From the NCBI GenBank assembly GCA_031261005.1, contig JAISKF010000041.1, positions 1-38,759 on the forward strand: DNA of 38,759 nt, read 5' to 3'. This stretch comes from Enterobacteriaceae bacterium (lineage in GTDB: Bacteria > Pseudomonadota > Gammaproteobacteria > Enterobacterales > Enterobacteriaceae). The translations under genes were made by a program, and so were the position numbers. The first letter of the stretch is position 1; each line of letters opens with the position of its first letter. The notes below the pieces were generated by a model, which did no database searches, was not told the DNA's origin, and saw nothing but the letters and a program-made list of their open reading frames with translations. Below, piece by piece: positions 7,885 to 15,878 of the stretch.

Positions 7885-9648
7885 ATGGAAGATTTAACTC
7901 TGCGTTATTTTGATGCCGAAATGCGTTATCTGAGGGAAGCGGCAAAAGAGTTTGCACAGACCCATCCTGATCGTGCTGCAATGCTGGATCTTGATAAGGC
8001 TGGAACGCCAGATCCCTATGTAGAACGCCTGTTTGAAGGTTTTGCTTTCTCTATGGGACGCTTGCGGCAGAAGATCGATGATGATCTGCCGGAGTTGACG
8101 GAAGGACTGGTCAGCCTGCTCTGGCCGCATTACCTTCGTACTATCCCGTCGCTGTCGATTGTGACGCTGACGCCGAATTTATCTGCCATGAAGATGGCGG
8201 AAACAGTGCCCGCTGGTTTAGAGGTCTCTTCTCGACCGGTCGGACCAAAAAACACCGTCTGCCGTTACCGCACCACCCGCCCGATGCCGCTTAACCCGAT
8301 GGCGGTGGATCACGTCACCATGACCACTGAGCCGGACGGTCGCTCCCTGTTGCGAATACGTTTTGCCTGTAGTCCGCAAACTGACTGGTCGCAGGCTGAT
8401 TTAACTCGTCTGAGTTTGTATCTTGCAACAGAGGCGTCAGTGAACAGTGCGTTGCACCTGTGGTTAACGAAGCGTCAGGTCGCCCTGTATCTGCGTTTGC
8501 CCGGACAGACTGATCGTATTCGGATTGAGGGCTATTTTTCGCCAGGGGGATTTACCGAAGAAGACAGACTCTGGCCAAAAGGAGACAGTGCTTTCAGTGG
8601 TTATCAGTTGTTGCTTGAGTATTTCACTTTTCGTGAAAAGTTTATGTTCGTTCACCTTAACGGGCTGGAGGGGATCACACTTCCGGCAGGTATTGACGGG
8701 TTTGACATTGAGGTGGTGTTCAGTACGCAGTGGCCTTCTGATCTCCCCGTCACTGATGAGTCGTTGTGTCTGCACTGTGTGCCAGTGATTAACCTCTTCA
8801 CCCTCGAAGCCGATCCGCTGACGATTAACGGGCTTGAAAGTGAGTACCTGCTGCGTCCGAAACGTCTTCAGGACGGTCATACGGAAATTTACTCAGTGGA
8901 TTCAGTGACGGGTTCCGGGCGAACTGGCGGTACAAAATATGTCCCGTTCACAAGTTTTCGTCATCAGGGGGGAATGCTGCGCCGTCATGCGCCGGAACGT
9001 TATTATCATACTCGCGTGAAGCGCGGCGTGACGGGAATGCACGATACCTGGTTAATACTGGGCGGTCAGCAGTGGGAAGCCGATCGAATGATGGCACAGG
9101 AAACGGTCTCATTGCGTATTACTGGCACCAATGGTCAGTTACCGCGCAGGGCGTTGCGTAGTACGCTGCTCGACCGCTGTGAGCAGACGCTCCAGACTCG
9201 CGTGACGGTTCGTAATCTTTGTAAACCAACGCTGCCGGTTTATCCGCCAGCAGAAGACCGTTTCCACTGGCGGGTAATGAGCCATCTCGGTACGGGGTTT
9301 CTGAACATGATGAGTAGTGCCGAAGTCCTGCGCGGTACGCTGGCGCTCTATAACTGGCAGGAAGATGAACTGAATAATCGTCGTCTTGATGCCATTCAGG
9401 ACGTTCAGCATTACCGCATTCAGCGTTTTGAGGGCGGCTATCTGCTGCGCGGGCTTGATATTGAAGTCACGATTGACAGTAATGGTTTCACCGGTGAGGG
9501 CGATATCCATTTGTTTGGTGAAATGCTTAACCGCTTTTTTGCTCTGTACAGCGATATGAATCAGTTTAACCAGCTCTCGCTGATTGTTCAGCCAGAAGGA
9601 AAATGTATCCGGTGGAAAGAAAATCATTGTCCGCGTCTGCCAGGCTGA
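7885..9648 (+). CDS. tssF: TssF T6SS baseplate protein (T6SS-1)
   Basis: The 587-residue product has normal TssF length. Its N-terminus (RYFDAEMRYLREAAKEFAQT, then DPYVERLFEGFAF and LLWPHYLR) is the TssF/VasA signature. TssF pairs with TssG in the wedge of the T6SS baseplate, the cytoplasmic platform on which the tail is built. The start ATG is preceded by CGAGGA. The gene overlaps tssG by 46 bases. It is GC-rich like the distal part of tssM and intact throughout. Confidence 0.95.
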   Translation: MEDLTLRYFDAEMRYLREAAKEFAQTHPDRAAMLDLDKAGTPDPYVERLFEGFAFSMGRLRQKIDDDLPELTEGLVSLLWPHYLRTIPSLSIVTLTPNLSAMKMAETVPAGLEVSSRPVGPKNTVCRYRTTRPMPLNPMAVDHVTMTTEPDGRSLLRIRFACSPQTDWSQADLTRLSLYLATEASVNSALHLWLTKRQVALYLRLPGQTDRIRIEGYFSPGGFTEEDRLWPKGDSAFSGYQLLLEYFTFREKFMFVHLNGLEGITLPAGIDGFDIEVVFSTQWPSDLPVTDESLCLHCVPVINLFTLEADPLTINGLESEYLLRPKRLQDGHTEIYSVDSVTGSGRTGGTKYVPFTSFRHQGGMLRRHAPERYYHTRVKRGVTGMHDTWLILGGQQWEADRMMAQETVSLRITGTNGQLPRRALRSTLLDRCEQTLQTRVTVRNLCKPTLPVYPPAEDRFHWRVMSHLGTGFLNMMSSAEVLRGTLALYNWQEDELNNRRLDAIQDVQHYRIQRFEGGYLLRGLDIEVTIDSNGFTGEGDIHLFGEMLNRFFALYSDMNQFNQLSLIVQPEGKCIRWKENHCPRLPG

Positions 9649-10700
9649 TAGCACAACTTGGTGACCGACTGCCGTACACCAACTTTTACCGCTTCTGCCA
9701 ACTACTGGAACACAGCCAGTCAGATGCGCCGGTAATAGGTAGTACCTGGCAGGTTCGTCAGGAACCAGTACGATTTTGTCCCTGGCCAGGAATGGGTTTT
9801 CCGGCGAGTGAGATTAAGTGTGTTGAAGAGGCTGAGTATCCGCATCTGCCGCCGACGGTTCGTATCACCTTTATGGGATTGTACGGTACTGAATCGCCGC
9901 TACCGTGGCACTACACGGATGACATTACGCAGCAGAGCGAGGGATACGAGGCAACCGCGGCTTTTCTCGATATATTCAACCACCGGCTGATAGCTCAGTA
10001 TTATCGTATCTGGCGTAAGTATTCGTATCCGGCAACTTTTGAATCCGGCGGCCGCGACCAGACATCGCAGTATCTGTTAGGACTGGCAGGGCTTGGGATC
10101 TCTGGCTGTGCTGAAAATATCGCCACGCCGGTTTCACGTTTTCTGGCGCTGTTACCGGTGATGCTACTCCCCGGACGAACGGCAGAAGGGCTGGCATCAC
10201 TGGTCAGTCTGCTGGCACCGGATACCCGATCTACTATCTGGCATCATGATCGCCGCCGTATTCCGCTGGCGTCGAAACTCGCCATGCGTACCCGTCAGCC
10301 GGTGAGTCTGAAAAGTCGTCCGGTGATGGGTGACCATGCAACAGACGTCAACGGGCAGGTGTTGCTGCAACTCTCCACCGGTAATAAGCAGGAAGTTCAG
10401 GGCTGGTTACCAGGAGGGCAACTGTACACCGATCTGATGGCACTTCTGCATGTATATCTCGGAAGTCGTCTGGATGTCCGCTTGCAGTTATGTGTCGCGC
10501 GGTCACTGTTGCCGGATGCTCAGCTTGATTGCCATCCGGCGTCGGGCAGTGCACAACTGGGGCGTACTGCTGTGCTTAAACCTTTACATGCTGGTACACA
10601 ACAAAATCAAATTGTTACCATAAATCTGGGGCGCTACCAGCGTGTTCAGGAAAATATTCACCAAAGGGAGACTGATGAAGATGGCGATTATCGCTGGTAA
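9603..10700 (+). CDS. tssG: TssG T6SS baseplate protein (T6SS-1)
   Basis: The 365-residue product matches TssG/VasB (DUF1305). It contains LPYTNFYRFCQLLEHS near the N-terminus, the central MGLYGTESPLPWHYTDDI and LDIFNHRLIAQYYRIWRKY, the most recognisable TssG motifs. TssG bridges two TssF copies in the baseplate wedge. The ATG at 9603 has AGAAGGA only 2 bases upstream; a GTG at 9612 gives better spacing and cannot be excluded. The 3' end overlaps the tssJ start by 26 bases. Confidence 0.93.
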   Translation: MYPVERKSLSASARLIAQLGDRLPYTNFYRFCQLLEHSQSDAPVIGSTWQVRQEPVRFCPWPGMGFPASEIKCVEEAEYPHLPPTVRITFMGLYGTESPLPWHYTDDITQQSEGYEATAAFLDIFNHRLIAQYYRIWRKYSYPATFESGGRDQTSQYLLGLAGLGISGCAENIATPVSRFLALLPVMLLPGRTAEGLASLVSLLAPDTRSTIWHHDRRRIPLASKLAMRTRQPVSLKSRPVMGDHATDVNGQVLLQLSTGNKQEVQGWLPGGQLYTDLMALLHVYLGSRLDVRLQLCVARSLLPDAQLDCHPASGSAQLGRTAVLKPLHAGTQQNQIVTINLGRYQRVQENIHQRETDEDGDYRW

Positions 10701-11206
10701 AAGCAGTTTTGTGTTCATTGCGATGACGTTAGCACTGTTGTCCGCAGGCTGTGGACTGACGCAAAAAGTGACTGATGGCACTATCGCGGTGACAAAGTCC
10801 ATTTTTTATAAGCAGGTGAAAACCCTGCATCTCGATATTCAGGCACGCGAAGCCATTAACAACAATGCTCGCGGCGTACCGCTCTCTACGGTGATACGGA
10901 TATGATCGCCAGACATTTGACAACACGGACTATCCGTCGCTGTTTGCTGATGACAGTCAGGCGATTAAAGCGGATTTGCTGGCGGAAAAGGATATTCGGT
11001 TACAGCCCGGAGGGGCAGTCGCGGTGGATATGCCGATGGACGATAACGCGCAGTTTGTTGCTGTGGCAGCCATGTTTTTGACGCCGGATCAGACAAACAA
11101 TACCTGGCGGGTAGTTCTTTCTCTGGATGAACTTGACCCGGATAAAGCGCGCATTATTGAAGCCGGTGACAACCGTCTGACGTTACAGTCCGTTAAGGAT
11201 AAATAA
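10675..11206 (+). pseudogene. tssJ: Frameshifted TssJ outer-membrane lipoprotein gene (T6SS-1)
   Basis: The start ATG at 10675 follows AAAGGGAG. The product opens with a lipoprotein signal peptide and lipobox LSAGC (Cys26), then reads the normal TssJ fold to STVIRI and stops at TGA 10903-10905. The missing half resumes in the next frame at 10904 (DRQTFDNTDYPSLF and onward) and ends at 11206 with a normal TssJ C-terminus (WRVVLSLDELDPDKARIIEA). TssJ proteins read IRIYQLKDR at this place, so YQLK is missing; an 11-nt deletion explains both the missing residues and the frame change. TssJ anchors TssM to the outer membrane, so the loss should disable the complex unless a TssJ is supplied from elsewhere. 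Confidence 0.85.
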
Positions 11207-11207
11207 T

Positions 11208-11633
11208 ATGCCCCATCCTTCCCTGCATAACATTCTGCACGGCAATATTGCCGGACTCGATCTGCACCAGATCAGTGAAGAGGATCAGGTTATTCTCTCC
11301 GTTTTGGATAACCTGCAACGCATTCTCAACAGCCGTGCCGGTACACTAGCGCATCTGCCTGATTACGGGTTGCCAGACATGACGAAAATTCTGCAAGGAA
11401 TGCCTGGTACCGCTCATCAACTGATGAATACACTGTCTGCCGTCCTGCTGAAATATGAGCCTCGTTTAAAGAAAATCGAGGTGGTACTGCTTGAGCAGAC
11501 ACAACCCGGTGAGCTGCGTTATGCCATTGATGCTGAACTGAGAGGCGTCGGACTGGTTCGTTACGGCACAGAGTTTATGCCTGAGGGACGGGTGTTACTG
11601 CGCCATCTTAAACAACAGCAGTATCTTTCCTGA
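11208..11633 (+). CDS. tssE: TssE gp25-like baseplate protein (T6SS-1)
   Basis: The 141-residue product is a full-length gp25-like TssE, part of the baseplate wedge near the sheath start. Signatures are the N-terminal ILSVLDNLQRILNSRAGT, LPDYGLPDMT and the central KYEPRLKKIEV. It starts one base after the tssJ stop with AAGGA upstream, so it is the last gene of the T6SS-1 unit. The strong terminator at 11777 follows about 140 bases later. The gene is intact despite the broken tssJ before it. Confidence 0.93.
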   Translation: MPHPSLHNILHGNIAGLDLHQISEEDQVILSVLDNLQRILNSRAGTLAHLPDYGLPDMTKILQGMPGTAHQLMNTLSAVLLKYEPRLKKIEVVLLEQTQPGELRYAIDAELRGVGLVRYGTEFMPEGRVLLRHLKQQQYLS

Positions 11634-11776
11634 TAGATGAATGTTGGTGTAACGGTATTTTTTCAGGATCACCATAACATACGTATCTGAATGTTATCAC
11701 CCTGCTGTGTGACGAACTGAGTAGATTCACTCATTCTCTTTCACTTCCCTCGTATTCTCTGGGAAGCATACAGACG

Positions 11777-11817
11777 AAAAAAAACCGCAAGTCACTAATG
11801 GCTGTGCGGTTTTTTTT
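11777..11817. terminator. Bidirectional rho-independent terminator
   Basis: The arms AAAAAAAACCGCA (11777-11789) and TGCGGTTTTTTTT (11805-11817) are perfectly complementary, with an inner AGTC/GGCT extension. The run of eight T follows the GC stem on the plus strand, and the run of A gives the same on the minus strand. It can end T6SS-1 transcription from the left and the tRNA transcript from the right. Confidence 0.9.
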
Positions 11818-11862
11818 ATTCACAGAGATGTTTATATTTAAAAACACGTCTGGATGATGAGT

Positions 11863-11939
<77 letters not shown>

Positions 11940-11985
11940 TCCGAAAAACTTTTACTTCGCTTTGTTAACTTATTGATTACAGAAC

Positions 11986-12027
11986 GACAAAACTGATTTT
12001 GTCTTAATATCGTAGCGTAGATATTAA
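11986..12027. repeat. Two adjacent perfect inverted repeats upstream of the tRNA
   Basis: GACAAAA (11986-11992) pairs with TTTTGTC (11997-12003), 4-base loop. TTAATATC (12004-12011) pairs with GATATTAA (12020-12027), 8-base loop. They abut each other and end one base before the tRNA 3'-end copy. Confidence 0.6.
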
Positions 12028-12028
12028 A

Positions 12029-12043
12029 TTGGTTGCGGGGGCC
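12029..12043 (-). other. Candidate attachment site: 15-bp copy of the tRNA-fMet 3' end
   Basis: TTGGTTGCGGGGGCC at 12029-12043 is identical to 11862-11876, which spans the 3' end of the tRNA (acceptor arm plus CCA) and one flanking base. The rest of a tRNA does not follow. Because the complete gene lies on the minus strand to the left, this is the position expected for an upstream tandem tRNA copy that has been interrupted at its 3' end. That is where tyrosine integrases usually recombine. Confidence 0.6.
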
Positions 12044-12453
12044 TCTATCAATCTAAAAACCCAACCCCCTGAAACACAAGAAAAACACATATAATGCACT
12101 ACAGCCATCTACTGAAGTATACACTGAAAACTAGAAGTGAATCAACATACACAGATGCGATGCTATATATAAATAATGTGATAACCCATTTTATCTGTTC
12201 CAGCTAGTGGAAAGTACAGTTTCTATCTGGGGCTATCACAGGCTTATTTTTTTGCAACTGATGATAGCGACAAGAATATGTCCAATCCATGACGAAAGTG
12301 ACTTGGCTGACATAACGGCGATTCCAGAGCCGGAGTCTGCTGTCTCCCCGCGTTGTCTGGTGTATTCTTGTTGCGTCTCGTGCATTATTTTCCCTATTTC
12401 TACCAAACATAATGAGGGGATTTATGAGCGATGATACAACAGACAATCATTAA
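12044..12453. other. Non-coding junction sequence between attachment site and hcp
   Basis: No gene is supported. There are short overlapping open frames on both strands around 12204-12446, but none has a good ribosome site or recognisable content. The region could hold gene debris left by island insertion. Confidence 0.4.
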
Positions 12454-12474
12454 TCCGCCTTCAATGAAGGCGGA
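12454..12474. terminator. Hairpin terminator-like structure downstream of hcp
   Basis: TCCGCCTTC (12454-12462) and GAAGGCGGA (12466-12474) form a perfect 9-bp stem with a 3-base loop, 14 bases beyond the hcp stop. On the minus strand it is followed by TTAATGATTGT, only a weak T-rich tract, so it could equally stabilise the abundant hcp mRNA. Confidence 0.6.
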
Positions 12475-12487
12475 CAAAGCAGAATCA

Positions 12488-13006
12488 TTATGATTCGAGC
12501 GGAGCTCTCCAGTCATCAGCACCGGAAGTTCCAGCAACAGTATGTTCCCAGACAATTTTACGATATGCCATTGATACCGCCATCAGTTGAGTAAACTCTT
12601 TTTGAGTTGGTTCCTGGCAGTGAGGCATAGTCAGATTTATATCAACAATGGTCGCGTCTTCCAGCGAGGTCGTAAAGAAATGCTCTTGTTTGCCATCAAC
12701 AGACGTGCGATACCACTTCAGTTGAACCTTCGGCAGCATTTCACCGGAAGCCAACGCATTATATAGTAATGGAACTGCTTTATTTAATGCTACGGTAAAG
12801 ATAAATGGCTTATGAGCTCGTTGACCCGATGGTTGTCCTGATTGTGGATCGGTCGGAACGGTAACATTGTGCTGGAATTCCTGCACCAGCATTTCGTTTT
12901 CGTGACCTTCCACAAAAATATTACCTACAGACTCTGCGGTAAATGCACCAGCGGTAATATTTCCCTGCGTTTTCCCTTCAATCGAGATATAACATGGGGT
13001 TGGCAT
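12488..13006 (-). CDS. hcp: Hcp/TssD T6SS inner-tube protein
   Basis: The 172-residue product is a canonical Hcp. It opens MPTPCYISIEGKTQGNI and has HNVTVPTDPQSGQPSGQRAH, the KPFIFTVALNKAVPLLYNAL segment and the closing WRAPLES. Hcp hexamers stack into the tube that the sheath expels. A strong AAGGAGAG lies 6 bases before the ATG, on the minus strand. It is transcribed away from the tssB operon and shares the 380-bp intergenic region with it. The gene stands as a single transcript, which suits its high demand. Confidence 0.97.
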   Translation of the reverse strand: MPTPCYISIEGKTQGNITAGAFTAESVGNIFVEGHENEMLVQEFQHNVTVPTDPQSGQPSGQRAHKPFIFTVALNKAVPLLYNALASGEMLPKVQLKWYRTSVDGKQEHFFTTSLEDATIVDINLTMPHCQEPTQKEFTQLMAVSMAYRKIVWEHTVAGTSGADDWRAPLES

Positions 13007-13096
13007 TCTGTTCTCTCCTTAAAACGTCGTTATCATATTATAATAAGTCAGCCAATAAAAAATAGGCCAACAGGGTTGTAAATATTTTAATAAACA

Positions 13097-13123
13097 AACA
13101 CATATCATGCCTGCATATGTGTT
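13097..13123. promoter_or_regulatory. Candidate operator, 9-9-9 inverted repeat
   Basis: AACACATAT (13097-13105) and ATATGTGTT (13115-13123) are perfect inverted copies with a 9-base spacer. The symmetry and the position between divergent promoters suit a dimeric regulator site. No regulator is assigned. Confidence 0.35.
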
Positions 13124-13301
13124 CCCAAAACGTAAATGCGGTCATTATACTATCGATTAATGAATACAGCTCATAAAAATGACAATTTTTTAAATTAAAT
13201 GATAAATATGCAATCCGATTTAAGAAACGCGTAATCCCCTCTAGATCACTATAGGAATCTATGATAATTAATACAGCCAAAGAACAGATGTGTCTGAGTA
13301 T

Positions 13302-13337
13302 GCCACCCTGATTTTCATAACTGGGTGGTCTTTTTTT
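13302..13337 (+). terminator. Terminator-like hairpin in the tssB leader
   Basis: GCCACCC (13302-13308) pairs with GGGTGGT (13323-13329, one G-T pair) and is followed by C and seven T. It lies about 50 bases before the tssB start on the operon's own strand, so it is either an attenuator or a barrier to read-through. Confidence 0.65.
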
Positions 13338-13386
13338 GTATGTTTCCTCAATATCTTCGTCGGAAAGGTGATAAAAGGACTGTCCT

Positions 13387-13890
13387 ATGAGTGGTAATAA
13401 AAACGTAAGTGTTGCCCCAAAAGAACGAATTAACATTAAGTTCAAACCAGCTACTGGCGATCAAGTCGCTGAAAAAGAATTGCCATTAAATATGGTGGTC
13501 ATTGGTGACCATAAAGGTAGAACCGAAGACACGCCGATTGAAGACCGACCCGCTATTTCTATTGACAAGAATAATTTTAATGACGTGATGGAAAAATCAG
13601 AAATCAGTCTGACTTTAGCCGTACCGAACATGCTCAAAGAAGATGCCGAAGAGGATCTTTCTGTCAAGCTGAATATCGCAAATCTACAAGACTTTTCGCC
13701 TGATAACATCATAAAACAGGTCCCTGAATTACAATCACTTCTTGAACTTAGAGAAGCATTAGTTGCGTTAAAAGGCCCATTAGGCAATATCAAAGGCTTT
13801 AGAGAGCAAATTGCGAACGTATTAAAAGATGAAAAAGCTCGGCAGAAAATTCTTGAAGAATTAGCTAATTATAAGCCAGAACACGAATAA
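13387..13890 (+). CDS. tssB: TssB (VipA) contractile sheath small subunit
   Basis: The 167-residue product is a normal-length TssB. It has the N-terminal APKERINIKFKPATG, ELPLNMVVIGDH, and the C-terminal helix ELQSLLELREALVALKGPLGN characteristic of the family. TssB and TssC form the cytoplasmic sheath whose contraction drives the Hcp tube. It heads the long T6SS-2 operon, with AAAAGGA upstream of the ATG. The order tssB-tssC-tssE that follows matches the Vibrio cholerae vas cluster. Confidence 0.96.
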   Translation: MSGNKNVSVAPKERINIKFKPATGDQVAEKELPLNMVVIGDHKGRTEDTPIEDRPAISIDKNNFNDVMEKSEISLTLAVPNMLKEDAEEDLSVKLNIANLQDFSPDNIIKQVPELQSLLELREALVALKGPLGNIKGFREQIANVLKDEKARQKILEELANYKPEHE

Positions 13891-13936
13891 CCCAGCAAGA
13901 ATGACTATATGCTGCTGACAGAATAAAGGAATTTAT

Positions 13937-15433
13937 ATGTCTCAATCTCAAGTAGAAGATCGTAGTTTAGAGGCCGAATCGGCTTCCCATAGCCCAAGCG
14001 TTTTAGAACAAATAATGGCAAAATCTCGTATTGAGCCATCCGATGAAGGCTATGAAGTGGCTAAACAAGGCGTAGCCATGTTTATCACGAGTATGCTGGA
14101 AAGTGGAAACACTGAAGAACCCGTAAATAAAATTCGGGTTGATCAAATGATCTCCGAACTGGATAAAGTCTTATCCGCACAGATGGATGCCATTTTACAC
14201 AATGAGCAACTTCAACAGATTGAAAGCGCATGGCGTGGTATCAAACTCTTAGTTGACCGTACTGATTTTCGTGAAAACATCAAAATCAACCTTATTCACG
14301 CAACAAAAGAAGAATTGCTTGAAGATTTTGAGTATGCACCTGAAATTGTTCAAACCGGCTACTACAAACATATCTATTCTAATACCTATGGTCAGTTCGG
14401 TGGCGAACCCGTTGGGGCCGTTTTAGGTAACTATGCCTATACCGCCAGTGCCCCAGACCTGAAACTCATGAAGTATGTTAGCGCCGTTGGCGCGATGGCA
14501 CATGCCCCCTTTATTTCCGCTGCTTCACCAAAATTTTTCGGTATTGACAGCTATACCGAACTGTCCTCAATTAAAGAGTTGAGTTCTATTTTTGAAAGTC
14601 CGGCATACACCAAATGGCGGGCACTGCGAGAAAGTGAGGATGCCCGGTATTTAGGCTTGGTGGCAGGGCGTTATCTAGCCCGCCTCCCTTACTCATATAC
14701 GGATAACCCAATTAAGTCATTTAATTACACCGAAGATGTTGATACCCGCCACGAGAACTTTTTGTGGGCGAATGCCGCATTCACGTTGGGGAGTCGGATC
14801 ACGGATTCTTTCGCTAAATATCGCTGGTGTCCAAATATTATCGGACCACAAAGCGGTGGTGCAGTAGAAGATCTGCCCGTTCATTTATATGAATCCTTGG
14901 GTGAAATCCAGCCGAAGATCCCAACAGAGACCCTCATTACTGATCGCCGTGAATTTGAATTGGCAGAGCAAGGGTTTATCGCACTAACCATGCGTAAGGG
15001 GAGCGATAATGCTGCATTCTTTTCCGCAAATTCAGTGCAAATCCCCAAGCGCTTCCCGAATACACCGGAAGGTAAACAGGCTGAAACCAATTATAAGTTG
15101 GGCACTCAACTTCCTTACATGTTCATTATCAACCGGTTAGCGCACTATATTAAAGTCTTACAACGTGAACAATTAGGTTCCTGGAAAGAGCGTGGTGACC
15201 TGGAACGCGAACTCAATACTTGGTTGAAGCAATACATTGCCGATCAGGAAAATCCACCAGCAGAGGTTCGTAGCCGCCGCCCGTTACGTGCAGCTCAAAT
15301 CACTGTTTCTGATGTTGAGGGCGATCCAGGTTGGTACCAAGTCTCGGTATCGGTTCGTCCGCACTTTAAGTATATGGGTGCAAACTTTGAACTGTCGCTT
15401 GTTGGTCGTCTGGACAGAGATCAGGAAGCGTAA
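13937..15433 (+). CDS. tssC: TssC (VipB) contractile sheath large subunit
   Basis: The 498-residue product is a full-length TssC. Recognisable stretches are QQIESAWRGIKLLVDRTDF, FGGEPVGAVLGNYAYT, FLWANAAFTLGSRITDSF and the C-terminal WYQVSVSVRPHFKYMGANFE handshake region. It interlocks with TssB in the sheath and is the substrate recycled by ClpV. It lies 46 bases after tssB with AAAGGA before the start. Intact. Confidence 0.97.
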   Translation: MSQSQVEDRSLEAESASHSPSVLEQIMAKSRIEPSDEGYEVAKQGVAMFITSMLESGNTEEPVNKIRVDQMISELDKVLSAQMDAILHNEQLQQIESAWRGIKLLVDRTDFRENIKINLIHATKEELLEDFEYAPEIVQTGYYKHIYSNTYGQFGGEPVGAVLGNYAYTASAPDLKLMKYVSAVGAMAHAPFISAASPKFFGIDSYTELSSIKELSSIFESPAYTKWRALRESEDARYLGLVAGRYLARLPYSYTDNPIKSFNYTEDVDTRHENFLWANAAFTLGSRITDSFAKYRWCPNIIGPQSGGAVEDLPVHLYESLGEIQPKIPTETLITDRREFELAEQGFIALTMRKGSDNAAFFSANSVQIPKRFPNTPEGKQAETNYKLGTQLPYMFIINRLAHYIKVLQREQLGSWKERGDLERELNTWLKQYIADQENPPAEVRSRRPLRAAQITVSDVEGDPGWYQVSVSVRPHFKYMGANFELSLVGRLDRDQEA

Positions 15434-15438
15434 ACAGG

Positions 15439-15870
15439 ATGGCCGCGTTATTAAGATGGTCCAAAGACTCTACACGAAGTTTATTTGAAAGAGTTCAGGC
15501 TAAAGCGAGCAGAGACGATTATAGCGTATCTACGGATCCCCTGTTGTCGATAAAACTTAATCTGATACGCATTCTTAATACGCGGCCCGGTAGTAGTCAG
15601 AGTACGAACGAGATTGGCGTTATCGATCTGAACGACGCCACACAAACGAGTACTGAGCTAAACATCACTATTTGCAAGTCCATTAAAGACAGCATTGAAA
15701 AATATGAACCTCGTATCGCTACAGCAACCGTAACACCAAGAGTCAATCATCACGATCCTCTTACCATGTTTTTTGATATTACGGCCACGATACCAAATGA
15801 GCACGGTTCAACTAACGTTGAATTTCAACTCCGCCTTGATAATGAACGGCATTATTTATTAGATATCTGA
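15439..15870 (+). CDS. tssE: TssE gp25-like baseplate protein (T6SS-2)
   Basis: The 143-residue product carries the gp25 pattern: an N-terminal SLFERVQAK, a DPLLSIKLNLIRILNTRPG segment, and the EKYEPRIATATV motif that marks the family. It shares only the fold pattern with the T6SS-1 TssE at 11208, so the two systems are not recent duplicates. It starts 5 bases after tssC and ends 8 bases before tssF, so the three are transcribed together. Confidence 0.93.
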   Translation: MAALLRWSKDSTRSLFERVQAKASRDDYSVSTDPLLSIKLNLIRILNTRPGSSQSTNEIGVIDLNDATQTSTELNITICKSIKDSIEKYEPRIATATVTPRVNHHDPLTMFFDITATIPNEHGSTNVEFQLRLDNERHYLLDI

Positions 15871-15878
15871 AGGACCTT

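Larger units (their letters stand above)
13007..13386. promoter_or_regulatory. Divergent hcp/tssB control region
   Basis: This 380-bp AT-rich gap must carry the promoters for hcp (leftward) and for the tssB operon (rightward). For hcp, a minus-strand TATAAT lies at 13037-13042, about 31 bases before the ATG, without a clear -35. For tssB, TTCCCA and TATACT separated by 18 bases (about 13122-13151) are a weak candidate pair. A perfect inverted repeat at 13097-13123 lies between them. No obvious sigma54 GG-N10-GC element was noticed. A minus-strand open frame crossing this region and the tssB start is not a credible gene. Confidence 0.5.

Noticed and set aside
9139..9654. 171-aa minus-strand ORF over the tssF end
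   Set aside because: Shadow of tssF; the tssF and tssG readings are certain.
10976..11206. 76-aa ORF as an independent small gene
   Set aside because: Its sequence is the C-terminal half of TssJ, continuous with 10904 in the same frame, so it belongs to the frameshifted tssJ.
12204..12446. Short overlapping ORFs on both strands (up to about 80 codons) between the attachment-like repeat and hcp
   Set aside because: No ribosome site, no recognisable domain, and both strands are open over the same bases, which points to chance frames or debris.
13250..13275. Fur-box-like GATAATTAAT upstream of tssB
   Set aside because: Only one half resembles the consensus, and such AT-rich matches are expected by chance in this region.
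13038..13445. 135-aa minus-strand ORF over the hcp-tssB gap
   Set aside because: It overlaps the confirmed tssB start, lacks a recognisable family and would cover the whole divergent promoter region.
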